NCBI GenBank assembly: GCA_018806985.1
Contig: JADANN010000366.1
Coordinates: 1,116,001 to 1,180,000 of the forward strand
From: Angiostrongylus vasorum
Lineage: Eukaryota; Nematoda; Chromadorea; Rhabditida; Metastrongylidae
Reading direction: 5' to 3'
Length of the DNA stretch: 64,000 bases
Numbering within the stretch: position 1 is the stretch's first letter; the number at the start of each line of letters is the position of its first letter. This document shows, piece by piece, positions 43,915 to 56,879 of the stretch. The notes under the pieces are model-generated. The model was not told the origin of the DNA and made no database searches. It saw only the letters and a list, made by a program, of their open reading frames with translations. The translations under genes and the position numbers were made by a program.

Positions 43915-44845
43915 TTTTGAGAAAAGTCATACTAGACATATAAGTGTGCATTTCTTTCCAATACATAATGCTACCATCATTGCACAGCCTAACTAAATAC
44001 GCTGTCATTCTTTTAGAGAGAAAACTTCCTTCCATTTGGCAATCGGAGCTTTGTATATCTTTTGCCCGGGAGTTCATCTGTTGAGAAGTAAACTCTTCGT
44101 GAGAGCATCTCTGTTTTTTCTCGGGAGTATTCGTAAGGGGTTTGTCTTTTGAATTCTACGCTTTTCCCAGCAAACTGCCACCCGATTCGTAATAGTGTAC
44201 TTTCCACGTTCTTAGCAAAGCAAAAGAAACACCAAGGTAAACAGTTTTATATCGTTTGCTCGACAGATAGCTGCATAACATTTTCAACTGAATCTAACAC
44301 TAAAAGTTATCAACATTCCATGGGCAGTTACCAGAAGACATTGTGTTGTTACTCCAATTGCTAGTGGTCACCAAACTGCCACGCTCTGACTCACAATATT
44401 ACTCTATAAATCTTCAATGTTGTTAGAAACAAAACCTAAATTGATTTCTGCGTAACTGTTTCAACTTTTATTCGCTTACTAAGAAAACCAGTGTTACGAA
44501 AGAATGGTTTAAATCTCACTTTTCTGTGAATTACAGCCTGACAAAGACAAAGGCTAGAAACTCCATCAACTACCTATCTAAACTTGCTCTAAACGTTCGA
44601 GCTATAGATTGAATTTTATGATTAAGGAAGCCCATCATAAGCAATGTTACCGCTCAATATCATTGATGAAATGCTACCATCGCGCACTATTGTAGCTCCA
44701 CCTATAGCAAATATGAAAACACCGAAAATCAAATCGTGGAAGTCTTACTTACTGGTGTCTTGCTGGAAGTTGCGCCGTTTTCAAGAGTTTCCTTTGGAAA
44801 AGTATCTGGAAGTGGACATCAAACAATTAAATAAACCTGCCTCCT
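43915..44845. other. unassigned stretch
   Basis: Short open frames only (44013-44364, 44644-44847). No splice support and no repeat recognised. Confidence 0.4.
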
Positions 44846-44846
44846 A

Positions 44847-45238
44847 ACCGTTTACCGCCTCATCGTGGCTGGGAGGTGTTCCTGGGTGTCGGACTGCAAT
44901 GTACAGCGGAAGGTTTCGTCTCCCCAGCAGGTCAGGGTCTCCCAAGCTGAGAAGGAGCCCGGCGTTTCCATCAGGAAGCCTAGTTAAGAGTAAACTAATA
45001 CCAGGTTCCACCACCGTCCTGGTATCAAGGTCGCATGGTGGCAAATCTCCCTCTGATCCACAAGGGCTGCTACTGCCTGTCGTGGTGACGACCTGGGGGC
45101 AGATTTAGGCCAGGCTGTCCTCGGGATTCCAGGGAATCACAATGGCTAAACCAGCAAATCTCCAAAAAAAGTGGTGATTGTGCTGGGGCCCGCACATATA
45201 GTGAGGACGGGCCGTTCAAGTATCAAGTATCAAGTAAG
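44847..45238 (+). mobile_element. SINE-B, full length
   Basis: Plus-strand copy, complete from head (ACCGTTTACCGCCTCATCGT) to tail (GGCCGTTCAAGTATCAAGTA, with three short tandem units to 45238). The best plus-strand reference for the family. An 11-base insertion (CAGCAGGTCAG area) sits in the head. Confidence 0.93.
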
Positions 45239-45409
45239 TAAAGTAAGCCTGCAGTTCTACCTTTCTAGTGAAGAACATTGCAGTGATAGTGACAAAAAGC
45301 CAAGATGGTAGCTCCGAACTTACATAAAGTGCATTGCACGTTGATATTTAAAATTTTTTGTTCCGAAAAAAATTGGAACTGTTGAGAACTGATTTGGAAT
45401 TTTCCGCAG

Positions 45410-48400
45410 ATGATTCGCATTCCAACCATGATCCATTGCATGGAAACCCTACCGAGACACCTTAGAATCTATGGTCTAACAATAATGTTCCTTACGGTAA
45501 GTTATTATGACCTATAACTTTTACACTTACATTTCACATGAACCGCCTTTCACATCCATTGCGCGGATCTCAACATTTTCGTTTCTTCGCATTCATCGCA
45601 CACAACTTCGAACTTTCCATGTGTGGGTTCAGCTGCTGGTTGACGATTTGTTGTTTGTCATGAGTGTCGTTGAATACTGGTGCACTCAATTCGCCTTAGA
45701 TTCTTGAAATAGCCAGCCAAGAGCGTTCCCACTTGGACCGCATAGAGTGAGCTTCTCCCAGACAAATCTGGTAACAATTTGCCAACCTTGGAGGGATGAG
45801 ATACTTGGAGAGCGAAGAATAGTGTCGAACCAGTACCATCTCCGTGGTGACCAGTGAACATTATCACCCTCGCTACCCATTTTCCTTATGACCTATAGAC
45901 ACGTTGAAAAATAATCTTATGGAAAGGTTTGCACAGCCTAGATTTTAGCGTCATAAATATTGCAGCCTAGTCATACAGCCAATGGCGGATGTGTGATTTT
46001 CCTCGTCATGCGACATGTGGCACATTCGTGAGCACATGATCACTGCTCGAACATTGTGCAAGGCCTACTAAACCACCTCTATTTTTTCGTAGTCTGTGAA
46101 TCGCAGCCAAAATAACACACACTTCTACAAATTGAATCCGTAAAAGACCAGGGTGGAAACGCAGAAAAAAAAGAAGTGGTTAATTTTTTCCTTCAACATT
46201 TAGGCACTCGTCTTTAACATGTGGTTTCGGTTCTTTCTGAAATTTGTTTCGTTTTCTGTATTTTGGTCTCATTCCATGGTCGCTGTCGTCATAGTCATCT
46301 CCTCTCTTTTACATATCAGGTATTCTGACAAATTTTACAAAGAATTTTACTGAGTAGAGATGAACAATGTAACGTCGCTTTTCTTACGAGTATACGGTAA
46401 AGTCGGCCTTTCCAAAACGATTAAGATCAGATCTAATCCCGTATGGGTTGTAATGTTCTCTGCTAGCAAAAGAATTAGACCTCGTTTTGCACTGTTCTGT
46501 TCTTAATTCTCTCTTGACGAATGAACCCTATGGATGTCATAATGAAATTGCAGGGGGGCCCGTATGGCACCTGTAGGCTTCATATGCTTTCCCTGTTTAA
46601 TTTTAACGTAGAAAACTGTTTCCCTAGACTTCTTCAAATAAATCAGTAGCTTCCTCCCAACGGTTTATCGCCTCATCGTGGCTGGCAGGTGTTCCTGGGT
46701 GTCGGACTGCGATGTACAGCAGGAGATTCATTTCCTGGCAGGGTCTCCCAAGTTGAGAAGAAGTCCGGCGTTCCCATCAGAAAGCCTAGCTAAAAGTAGA
46801 CCAACACCAGGATCCACCACCGTCCTGGTATCAGAGTCACAAGGTGGCAAATCTCCCTTTGATCCACAAGGACTGCGAATGCCTGTAGTGGTGAAGACCT
46901 GGGGCAGACTTTGACCAGACTGACCTCAGAATTCCAGAAAACCACAATGGCTTAACCAGCAAATCTCCGAAAAGTGGAGATTATTCTGGGGCCCGCACAA
47001 CCAGTGAGGATGGGCCATTGAAGCATGAAGTGAAGTAATCAGTAGCTTCTCCAACGCAGATGTGGTAGGCGTCTTCCATAGGAGAGTGTCTTCTCAGTAT
47101 TTTTCTCACTTAGTTTCCTATTTTGCTGCTTGAGACTACTGCTGTTGAAGAGCGTGTGCGGCACAGAGAGTGTAGTCAGCGGAGTGACGCAAAAAATGCT
47201 TCTACTTTAACACATTGGCATCACCTACGGTGCCCAGCGTCATTTTTTGACAGCAATTCGTTTCCTTCTAATGTTCAGTCGTTATGATAATTTTTTGGTA
47301 TGGTTTGGAATGGGAGGATATCAAAACCACAAGATAAAAAATCGTAAACTTCTTTGAAGAATTTATACAACTTTATTGAACGCTGACAACAGTATGATCA
47401 CATAATGCACGAGTGTTCTTTTTTTCATCAGAAGCAAGACCTGAATATGCACCAAAAACGTGGGAGGGTAATAGAATAGCATGGGGCATATACAAGGCAA
47501 AAATGAAGCCAGCAATTCTTTGAAGACGCAGAAAAAAACCGATTCATAGAACGCAAGTCACGATTAAGGAGACGGAGCTGACTAAAACTGAAGGAGCGGC
47601 CGGTGTGACAACCATAGGTGTCATAGTGAGCAGAGTGAAAAATTCGGCATCGTCCACACCGCAAGTATCTGAAATTACGGGTCGTTGCGATAGTGTTGAA
47701 TAACTTCTACAGAAGAAGCAATGGATATCGCTGGCACAAAATGTATACATAGTTGTTGACGACCAAAAGAGTGAAAATGGCAAAGTGGCGATGCTTATCA
47801 GTTCTGAGTAAGATTTGACACATGCGTTCTGCACTAAAATAATCTTGGAAACCCGCCTCGGATATTCGAGTGTGCGATAATCGTGCCTTCTTGCCAAATG
47901 TATAGTTGACATGGTTTTGATGGTCTAGGTGCTACCACTTCAGGACAATGAAGTATAGTGTAAAGATGGATACTGTACTGCATCATTGTTGTTAAAAAAC
48001 AAGTATTTCTGATTTCTGCACCGAGGAAAGGGAGAGGGACGTATTTATGGAATATATGCAGTCGAAAACGATGCGGGTTTTTTATAGGCTTGCCCCTGCC
48101 CAGCATAATGGACACATTGTTCAAGTTGAAAACCGTTGCACTCCGTCAAGCATTAAAGGGATGGGTTCCTAAAGGTAAACAGTCACTCAACTCTTCATTT
48201 CTTCGGCACTTTTTTCTCCATTCTAGCTGAACCATTACTGTAAGGCTTTTTCTGTTCGCAGGTCGGCTGATCAACATAGACGACTTGGTAGACTACGTTC
48301 TCTATCGCGGACCGATGTTTAGCTCAGAGATGAGCGCTCTCGCACATCTTTCGCAGTTAACCGTATTCACGAGGAAAGCTGTCATCTGTGCGCTTCTTTT

Positions 48401-50338
48401 GTATGTTTCTTTGCTTCATTCTTTACTAAAAACTTTATTTTCTGCACACTTCTATACGAATCAGATCTTCCATTAGTCCAGTCATGATGAACAATTCGAC
48501 AATGCATATAAATCAAGAAGCAGACTCTTAGGCCACTTAACACACTGCTACTCGCTGGAGCTTATAGCTATGAAGGAAAACATATTCCTACTGGTGACTA
48601 TGAAAACAGCGTCATATCCGATGTGCTCTTATTGTTCGGCTACGTGCTCGCTGTCATCGCCTATCTCAAGTAAACGTGTACTCTAATTTTTCTTGAAAAG
48701 TGATCGTTTTCCCTCTAAAAGCGATTCATGATGTGTCATTCTGAGTCTTAAAGCATTACTATCACTGTCTTGCTTACGAATTCCCACTCGAATTAAGGCA
48801 CTGTTTCGATGAAGTGCCACCCACCATGCAATGTGGAACGAGTAGTGCTTTTCAAAAAAAAAGGTTCATAAATTGGTCTCTACGTTAAGCTGTCATGCTG
48901 ATAATGATAACAAATAATTTGTACTGGCAGCTTCATGCATTTAATAGGGTTTTATTGCAACTGTATAGACTCACCTAGTGACTGAAGATGAACTTATAAA
49001 CCAAGTAGACAATTAGTTACACAATTTAACTGACAATTAGCTGCACAGTTTAACTCACTGGCTTCAATCTTGTTTATGGTAGCTTGTATGAGTTTCACGA
49101 TGTTGATGTGCTGATGGCAAACAGTGCTTTTCGTGTCGTTGGGTGATAGTTGGCACGCAACGCTCGCAATGCACTGTGTGCAATGAGCGTGTGGAGGGCA
49201 GTGTGGGCCGAGTGCATTGCATAGAATGTATTTCCTTTTATGCAATTTAATTCGCTAGACGGACTTAATATTGCGTGGTCAAAAGTGCCTCGAACCCTTT
49301 CGTTTAACTAAAAAGGTCGAAACAGGGTGTTTTTAAACCCTCCTAGTTTATCTTGAACTGGCACGATTCTTAGCCTATGGTACCTACCTCTTGACTTTAC
49401 AAGCAACTGTTTACCACAGAACCTTGAGTAGACAAGAATATCAAGCAGTGGAGATGGTAAAACATAGAATGTGAAAGACAGCAGAAGAGAGCACAGAAAA
49501 AATGACGTTGTTGAACAAATAAATTCCACAAAATATTCATTGGAGTAATTTTAACGAAAGTGGAAGTTGAGTGCAAAGTATGGACAAATAAAAGCATTTG
49601 ATACAACCACAATGATGCTGAGATATTTGCAAACTCCGGACCGCATGTGTCTGCGGTGGGAAACGAATGCGCTATTACCCTTTCCAGGGGGCTAACGCAT
49701 TCACCACCACACCATGCGGATCCTTCGTTTCGTCTGTCTCTCAACTACTTCTATTGATCACTGCCATCAGCAATCACCCGTCAACGAGATTTATCTGGGG
49801 GAGCCCATTAAACAATTGTAATAGGCAGTAAATAAAAAGTAAACAAAAGCATTTGAATTAAAGCAATTTGAAAGCAGACACACGTAGTTCATTTGGTTAC
49901 GCAAGAACAGCGACAAGGAAAATTTTAGGATTAAACATAGATTTCCACGAATGTGAACCACCACTGTAAAATATACTATGTTTAAAACTGATATTTCAAA
50001 AAACACAACCATGTTTATAAGTTTAAAGCAGCGTTTTCCTGGCCTCTAAAATTACTCGATATTGCAGATTCGGACGTCGTTGTACAATCGCCGTGGCGAT
50101 GGTTTCAGCAATTATCGCTCAAGTAACGATGTTGGGCACACGAATGGAGATATATAACGCCTGCCGGAAAAGCAACATGCCTCGAGGCAAGTCCTCATGA
50201 GAAAAACAGGATTTGAGAAAATCATTTTGACAGCGCAAAAGAGCGACTGTGCATAAAGCTCCACATAAATAATGGATATACGTACATATATTCCTACGAA
50301 CTGCCCCTGTTAAAATCACACGAAGTCAATGTCAGTCG

Positions 50339-50403
<65 letters not shown>

Positions 50404-52377
50404 GCCGTGGTTTGATGGCTGACGTTTTGGCGGCCTCGCCTTGTTCAGAGCCGTTTTGTTGCATCTAGTCTGGGACCACGGCTACAACAAGAACAACAAC
50501 TACAACTGATACACACGTCCATCAGCTCAATAATGGTAGTTCGTGAGAATATCCATACATATATTTTCACAGAACTCATTGATGCAACGGCTGTAAGAAG
50601 AAGACAGACAGAGCTGGACCCAAAATAAATTGCAAAACACTTTCAAGTACTGACACCGATGTTCGGTACGATGGACCGTACTAAGATGTAGTAAATGGCG
50701 GCATACATGCCATGCATATCCTAGGGCGATTAAACAATTGTTCTCTATAACACTGTAAAACCGCTCTAATCATCAAGAGAAATGGCCGCCTACTCTAAAA
50801 ACCTGAAAATCCGTAGCCGACGTGGAATCAAGCATCTTTCCAGACGATTGGATCGAAAAGAGAAATTTTACTTGGCCCAATGTCTAATCGGGTTAATAGT
50901 AATATTAGTAGTTAAAACTGTTACTACAAGCATTGTGATTTTCAATAAACAACATCCCCTAGTTAATTGGATAGTTAAATTCTTCGTTGTCGCGAGTTGT
51001 GTCGGTCCAACACACTTTCAATCGTTTTCTTTCCCGCGCAATCGCCTTCCATGGAAGTGGTCTCTTTCGAACATGACGTCTGGTGACGGTATATACCATC
51101 ATCCAATCATGATTTGATGGTATATCTTCGCACAATGATAAAACGTGGATGTTTTTCCGCCGCTTTTAGGTGCTAGTATTTTTTCAATCATAAAATGATA
51201 AAACCGATAAAGCGTTCACTTCGATCATTCCCTGTGGGATGTGCCCAGCATTCAACTATACATCAAGCATTGTAGAGGTGATTAAATGCATGTTTGACCA
51301 ATAAAATGACTTGAAAACGCCTACCAATATACAGAACCAGTGCTTTTACCCTCTTCAGTAAATCTTGAACCCATTATTTGACACCGGAGGAATAGTAAGG
51401 TTACTGAGCCTATGGTGCGAGATCGGCCTGGCGAATGTCCATTGCAGGCATCTATAAGCACTGCGCTGCACACGCTTCCAGGTGTTTTCTAGCTTGAAAA
51501 ATTGTAGCAAACCATACTGACCGCCCTTGTAAATGTTGAGTGAAGTTAATTTCAACGTAACTATAGATCGTTATTCACTTTAAGGATGGCAAATGACCGC
51601 AGCACGTGTAGCATATGCAGTTACAACTATCTCTGCAGGTGTTATTACAATTATGGCACGTCTGGTGAGAACAGTTCGATCTAAAGATCTTTCAGAACTT
51701 ATGGACATGTTTTCTAGAACAGTTACCACTTTATATCTGACCTTTCCAATGCTGTGATGTCTTAGCTAGTATTCAGTCTTTTCTTGTGCTTTTGGAATAC
51801 TAACTAGCGTTTAACATATCATCACCTCGATTCGAACCGTTCCCAGGCTCTTTTTGAACACGTGCCAACGTCTGCACGTGCAATTGTGGCCATGTCATTC
51901 CTCTTCTCAACATTCTTTCTTATATCCTACAACGAAGTAGTAAAATGGACACCGGTTAGCTTTTTTTTGTAAGTTTCTTTAAGACTTTTTGCAATACGCT
52001 CACGAAACCTACTTGACAGTTATCGGAGATCTATCCAAACGGTATCATCATCTACCCTCTGGGTTTTACGCTGCTCGTGGCACCCTTCTCGCTTTTCATC
52101 GACAATTCATCGTACTTACCAATCAACAGCTCAGAAATTCCTGCATACTCGTAAGCTCGTTTATTTGGCGATTTTTTTCACATCTTCGAACAGACTGTAA
52201 TAATAATAGTAATAGTAATAATAATAACAATAATAATAGTTAATAATAATAATAAATAATAAATAATAATAATAAATAATAATAGTAATAATAATAATAG
52301 TAATAGTGATAATAATAGCAGCAATAATGACAACATTCTTATTGTTATTACCATTATTATTATTACTATTATTATTA

Positions 52378-52415
<38 letters not shown>

Positions 52416-53302
52416 ATTATTATTAGTCATATTGATGTACAATGTTATGGAGTAATTGCAAAGTACCCACCCAAATATCTGCTGAGACCTGGAACGAGCT
52501 GAAGCATGTTACAGCGCATATTTTCCCTAATAGAGTTACTAAATATTCCCTAGTTCTGCCAACGGTTTACCGCCTCATCGTGGCTGGGAAGAGCTCCTGC
52601 GTGCTGGGCTGCGATGTTCATTCTCTTGGCAAGGTCTCCCAAGCTGAGAAAAAGTCCGGCGTTTCCATCGAGAAGCGTAGCTAAGAGTAAACCATTGCCA
52701 GGGTCCATCACCACCCTGGTATCAAATTAGTCGCATAGTGGCAAATCTCCTTCCGATCAACAAAGTTTGCGACCTCTGTGGTGATGATGGCTTGGAGCAA
52801 ACTTGGGTCAGGTTGTCCTGGGGACTTCATTGAAACACGATGATTAAACCAGCAAATCTCCGAAAAAATTGTAGATTATGCTGCGGCCCGCACAACCACT
52901 GAAGATGGGCCATCCAACTATCCAAGTAGTAAGTAATATTCGCCGATTGTCGACAACGACGCACGTGGTGTTCTGCATAACTGGTACTACCCTTCAGCGA
53001 TTTTCGGATAGTTTTTCTACCGTACAGCCACAACCTGCACTATCCTCGTCACGATTTTATGATTGGTGAATTTCTGAAATAAGCACTATCTCTCCCGAGG
53101 TCGTCTAAATACCATGTGGATCTTTTTCCAATCCATATTTATGTTCCAAACAAGCACATTTAGAGTTCCTAATCGTGGTTACCCGATGGACCAGAAACCG
53201 AGTGACGAGCCGTCCGAGCACTTGTCGGTTCGAATGATGCAAGATGCCTGTGCTGCTGTCGAACTCACAGCGCAGTCTATTTCTATGGAGAAAGACTACT
53301 GA
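45410..53302 (+). CDS. multi-pass membrane protein of unknown family, 10 exons
   Basis: Exons: 45410-45496, 46204-46319, 48104-48174, 48262-48400, 48532-48669, 50778-about 50995, 51603-51664 (or from 51585), 51847-51954, 52020-52150 and 53164-53302, giving roughly 405 residues. All phases fit except that the donor of exon 6 is a guess. The ATG directly follows an acceptor (TTTTCCGCAG), which suggests spliced-leader trans-splicing at the start. About eight hydrophobic segments occur, for example YGLTIMFLTALVF, VAVVIVISSLLHI, AVICALLLPLNTLLLAGAY, VISDVLLLFGYVLAVIAYL, QCLIGLIVILVVKTV, AYAVTTISAGVITIMARL, AMSFLFSTFFLISY and IIIYPLGFTLLVAPFSLFI. A basic loop lies in exon 6 (KIRSRRGIKHLSRRLDRKEK), and the tail is polar, ending AVELTAQSISMEKDY. 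Topology would suit a receptor or transporter, but I recognise no family motif. Introns hold SINE-A, SINE-B, SINE-C and a TAA repeat. Confidence 0.7.
45735..45875 (-). mobile_element. SINE-A fragment, diverged
   Basis: Middle part of the family on the minus strand: CTTCTCCCAGACAAATCTGG, AATTTGCCAACC and GGAGGGATGAGATACTTGG. Lies in the first intron of the membrane-protein gene. Confidence 0.5.
46655..47035 (+). mobile_element. SINE-B in intron 2 of the membrane-protein gene
   Basis: Plus-strand copy from AACGGTTTATCGCCTCATCG to the tail remnant GGGCCATTGAAGCATGAAGTG. Confidence 0.9.
47040..48100. other. remainder of intron 2, unassigned
   Basis: Minus-strand frames of 78-122 codons (47428-48124) have no splice support and look like chance frames. 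Nothing else recognised. Confidence 0.4.
48670..49590. other. front of intron 5, unassigned
   Basis: No exon or repeat recognised. A local duplication (GACAATTAG..TACACAATTTAACTG / GACAATTAGCTGCACAGTTTAACT) lies near 49007-49045. Confidence 0.4.
49595..49855 (-). mobile_element. SINE-C
   Basis: Minus-strand copy: GAGATATTTGCAAACTCCGG, GTGGGAAACGAATGCGCTAT, ACGCATTCACCACCACACCA, CAGCAATCACCCGTCAACGA. Followed directly by a tail fragment (ATAGGCAGTAAATAAAAAG) of another copy. Confidence 0.8.
50336..50403. repeat. (TTG)n microsatellite
   Basis: About 22 uninterrupted TTG units in intron 5 of the membrane-protein gene. It is joined directly to a Penelope-type core, as at 17.3 kb. Confidence 0.95.
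50404..50530 (-). mobile_element. Penelope-type terminal repeat piece, decayed core
   Basis: Minus strand of 50448-50421 reads CTGAACAAGGCGAGGCCGCC then AAAACGTC: a hammerhead-like core with two key bases changed. A second faint relic is at 50077-50115 (GGCGATGGTTTCAGCAATTA). Neither could be active as read. Confidence 0.45.
51200..51482 (-). mobile_element. SINE-A, diverged
   Basis: Minus-strand copy in intron 6: AAAGCGTTCACTTCGATCAT, CATCAAGCATTGTAGAGGTG, CTCTTCAGTAAATCTTGAAC. Order of blocks is preserved, sequence strongly decayed. Confidence 0.6.
52198..52432. repeat. (AAT)n / (ATT)n microsatellite forming an imperfect inverted repeat
   Basis: 52198-52325 is AAT-rich and 52335-52432 is the complementary TTA/ATT-rich sequence, so the two halves can pair. 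Produces poly-Asn and poly-Ile/Tyr frames that are not genes. Lies in the last intron of the membrane-protein gene. Confidence 0.9.
52556..52934 (+). mobile_element. SINE-B in the last intron of the membrane-protein gene
   Basis: Plus-strand copy from AACGGTTTACCGCCTCATCG to the tail GGGCCATCCAACTATCCAAG. The tail unit here resembles the RTE version more closely than other copies do. Confidence 0.9.
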
Positions 53303-53369
53303 AACAATCCGTCGTAACGTTACCAATCGTGGAAATCTTTCACTAAAATGCTTAATAATCATCTTATGA

Positions 53370-53375
53370 AATAAA
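53370..53375 (+). terminator. poly(A) signal AATAAA
   Basis: AATAAA lies 68 bases after the stop codon of the membrane-protein gene, a normal distance for a short nematode 3' UTR. Confidence 0.6.
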
Positions 53376-53379
53376 TTCT

Positions 53380-53795
53380 TTGCTGGAATCTAACAGTCTA
53401 TCAATCAATCTAATAGAACACAATGTTCTCTGTACTGACTGTATTTCATATGCCTCCTAGTTGCTATTTTACCTGTATAGACACAGCAAAAGATTTGCAA
53501 CGATAACAATCACACATGACCACTCCGTGTAAAACAACGTGTGTCCAGTGTTTAAGCTCATAGCGAAACAATTGCGTGACATTTGCTATCCTCTAGATGA
53601 ATGGGTATGCACTAACACAGGATAGGGATATTAACAAAAGATTGTATTTGCCTATAAAGCAGCATTCGCGTAGCATTTACCAGTGCAAACGAAAGGACGA
53701 CCTGAAAAAGACATTGACTTCTCGTTCTCCCTCGCCGGCTCCTCCTTTCCACTTTCATAGCAAGATTAGGTTTTCGACATCTATTGAAATCAATA
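53380..53795. other. unassigned intergenic stretch
   Basis: Between the poly(A) signal and the RTE relic. The 68-codon plus-strand frame at 53597-53803 may be the decayed front of the RTE, but this is not certain. Confidence 0.35.
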
Positions 53796-53799
53796 GTGA

Positions 53800-55440
53800 A
53801 TGAAAATGAAATCATTGACGAATACTACTCAGATCGCTTCAATACCCACGTCCTCCTTCCGTCATATGAAGCAAAAAGAGGATGGATAGTTGTACCACCT
53901 GTTCTTTTTTTCCGAAATCCGACGTCCTACGTCGTTGGTGAAAAAATCGCACAAAACCAGGTCAGGACAGGATAAGATTTGAACACCTGAAGAATCTTTC
54001 CCCAGTCCTCGCAAACGCGCTGGCTCGGTTCCTCACACGTTACCTATCTGAATGCAACGTCCCCTACTCAATGGACAACCAGCAAGACCGTTCTACTGTT
54101 CAAGTGTAACCTCCACGACATCGGCAATTGATACCCAATCTGCTTGCTGTTCGTCGTTCACAAACTTTTCACACTAGTCGTTCTAAACAGAATTGACAAG
54201 CACTGGACGAAGGAGAGCCATTTGAGCAAGCAGGGTTGAGAAAGGGATTCAGTACGATGGACCACATCCAAACAACAGCAAGACTTATTGAAGCATCGCG
54301 AGAACAAAAGAGACCACTCGCTCTCTCACTTTCGTATATTTAAGGAAAGCTTTGGACTCACTTGAGAAAGAGTCACGGAAGCCGTGGAGAGTCAAGGAGT
54401 CCCTATTCAGCATATAAATATTCTTCGTGAGCTGCAAAAAAATTTTCGCAACCAAGTTGTCACCATTCCACACCGATATTAACATCAATGTCAAAAGAGG
54501 GATTAGACAAGGAGACACAATCTCGCCAAAATTATTTACCGCCACCCTCGAGAACATCATATGAACATTGGAGTGGGGTCATATGGAATGGATATCGGTA
54601 GTCGGCAATTACACCATCTTCGCCTTCCTGATGATATCGTTCTTATAACACCAAATCTTAGGAAGGCGGAACGAATACTTGCCGATTGTGACAAAGCCTG
54701 TGGAAAGATTTGCCTTCGTCTAAATCTCACAAAAACGATGTTCTTGCGGAACGGATTGGTTTCGTATGTCCCATTCAGGCTCAACGGAACGAATATCTCC
54801 GAATGCTTCAGTTATATCTATCTAGCTCGGGAAATCAATATGATAAACGACTTAGCTCCATAGTTCAGCAGATGGAAACTAGCGGCTTGGGGAGCTTTCA
54901 AGAGCATCGAGGATGAAGTGAAGATGACAAAGAACACCCAACTCCGTGCCCACCTTTTCGACTCAACGGAACTTCCTGCCCTAACGGACGCGTCAGAAAC
55001 CTGGTCGGTGCGTAAGCAGGATGAAAGATCACTCAGCATTATTGAACGCGCAGTTGCAAGGATGATGCTAGGAGTATTGCATTTCACATAAGTAAGGGAA
55101 GGGATCCGAACCTCCAACCTGCGTCAACGAGCAAAAATCAAAGATGCCGTTCTATACGTCAAACTGTCGAAGATAAGGTGGGCCGGACACGTAATGCGTA
55201 TGAATGACAACCGATGGACAAGAGCCGTTAGTGACTGGATTCCTCGGGATGTCAAACGCCCTGCAGGAAGACCACCGACCAAATGGTCAGAGTTTCTAGC
55301 GAAGAATTTAGAAGAAAGATGTGACGCTCAACGATTTTCTAGAGCAAGAAAAGCACACTAAAGGGAAAAATGTAAGATTTACTGGAACCCGCTCGAGTCA
55401 GTCGCTCGGCGATCGAGACGATAGATGATACAGGTGAGGT
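53800..55440 (+). mobile_element. RTE retrotransposon, reverse-transcriptase half, degenerate
   Basis: Plus strand, multiple frames: EIIDEYYSDRFNTHVLLPSY (53805), FEHLKNLSPVLANALARFLT and RYLSECNVPYSM (about 53970-54075), QAGLRKGF-like region and GIRQGDTISPKLFTATLENI (about 54500-54560), catalytic box degraded to HHLRLPDDIVLITPN (from 54609), RKAERILADCDKACGKICLR, then the tail WAGHVMRMNDNRWTRAVSDW (about 55180). It ends in CGAGACGATAGATGATACAGG, like the 13-16 kb copy. Endonuclease half absent. Confidence 0.85.
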
Positions 55441-55444
55441 AATT

Positions 55445-56875
55445 GAAATCAATCCCTTTTGTTATTACTGTTACAAAGGAACTGACGTAAGCTGTCACAA
55501 CCACGTTGTGCGCTGAGGCACGCACTGCCCTCTCTCTTTGGTTCAAGCCCTAGTTTCTATGATATATTGTTACACTTATTTACCATGCATTATATCACAT
55601 TTTGTTAATTCTTATTTTACATGATCTGATGTTGTTCGGATTCCGGCATTTCTTCCTACTCATCCGCGCATCCTCCAAACGCCAAAACCTTCGGATTTCC
55701 GCGTTGGTTCGGTTTCGTTCTAGAATTTTTCTACTTTTTCAAAGAAACTCATGAGATGCTGGTCGGGTCTGATGTTTCAGGAATCCTGGGATAGCCGTGC
55801 TAGGGGTTCCCAAACTTCATTTCAGAAAGACAATGTCTTTCGTGGATTGGAGGGAGTAATGTGATCCCGGAGAGGCTTAGTACAAAATTTTCAGCACCAA
55901 AAGAATGGGAATATGGTGGGTGCTTTGCGGATTCTAGCAGGGGGCGTTGCGTGTATTGGATGGCATCACTAGCACGTTGCTAGTTTCGTCAGTGCATTGT
56001 GTCGAAGTATGTAGTACAGATAAGAGTTTAGTTAACAAAGTCCGTTATGAAAACTGCACATATGCTACGGAAATTCTCAGCAAGGACTAATGTAAGCATG
56101 CCAACCCACGAACCACTTCACTACTGCTGTAGTGCAAAACTTTTAGCTACATATGGCAGTACCTCAAAGTGCAATAAGGCACTACCAAACTGGGAAGAAA
56201 AAGTTTTTTGAAAACCACAAAACTCCTTACCCTCAAATACGGAAAATCTGAGAGATGTTTTTTTGACATTGTGGACAATAACACTTTCAATTCAGTTGCA
56301 GTACATGTGCAGCGCACGGTACTAGAGCTTCTGCAGGCACTGTTAACCTCCCTATTCGAAGTTTTAAAAAAACCTAGATAACTAGTTCATGTATGAAAAA
56401 GTACTTTCAAAATTCTGCTGCGATACTCAGAGAAAACTGCTCAGTAAGAGGAAGATAATTGCAATGGGTAGACTCTTAAACATGCAGCACCTCCTTTATT
56501 TGGAAAGGGTTTTCTCCAACGTAATAATGATGTTGCGCTACGTGATAAGTAGGCAATTAACTTCAAATCCTAGAAACAGAAAACAAAGAGTGAAAACTAC
56601 AAACACCTTCTCAAGACCGATATTCTACTCGCCTCAGCCTTGATCAAACAGTTCACTCCTGTCTCAATGAGCAGACGCGAAGATGTTAGCAAGAAGATTT
56701 ATTCAATACAAAACTGTCTGTCAAATTGCAAAACAATCTACTCTGCCAAACACCCTCATAACTTGAGCAGAAAAGAATTTGGCACATGATTTTTTTCGAT
56801 TGTCGTTCTGTTCTCTCTAAGCGTTTCAGTTATTTCATACAGAACAGCTCCACAGAGTCTTACGTGGGTCAGGAA
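55445..56875. other. unassigned stretch
   Basis: About 1.4 kb without a recognised gene or repeat. One 84-codon plus-strand frame (56389-56643) has no splice support. Confidence 0.4.
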
Positions 56876-56879
56876 TGTG

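Noticed and set aside
52161..52442. 93-codon poly-Asn / Ile / Tyr frame
   Set aside because: Low-complexity translation of the AAT/ATT microsatellite.
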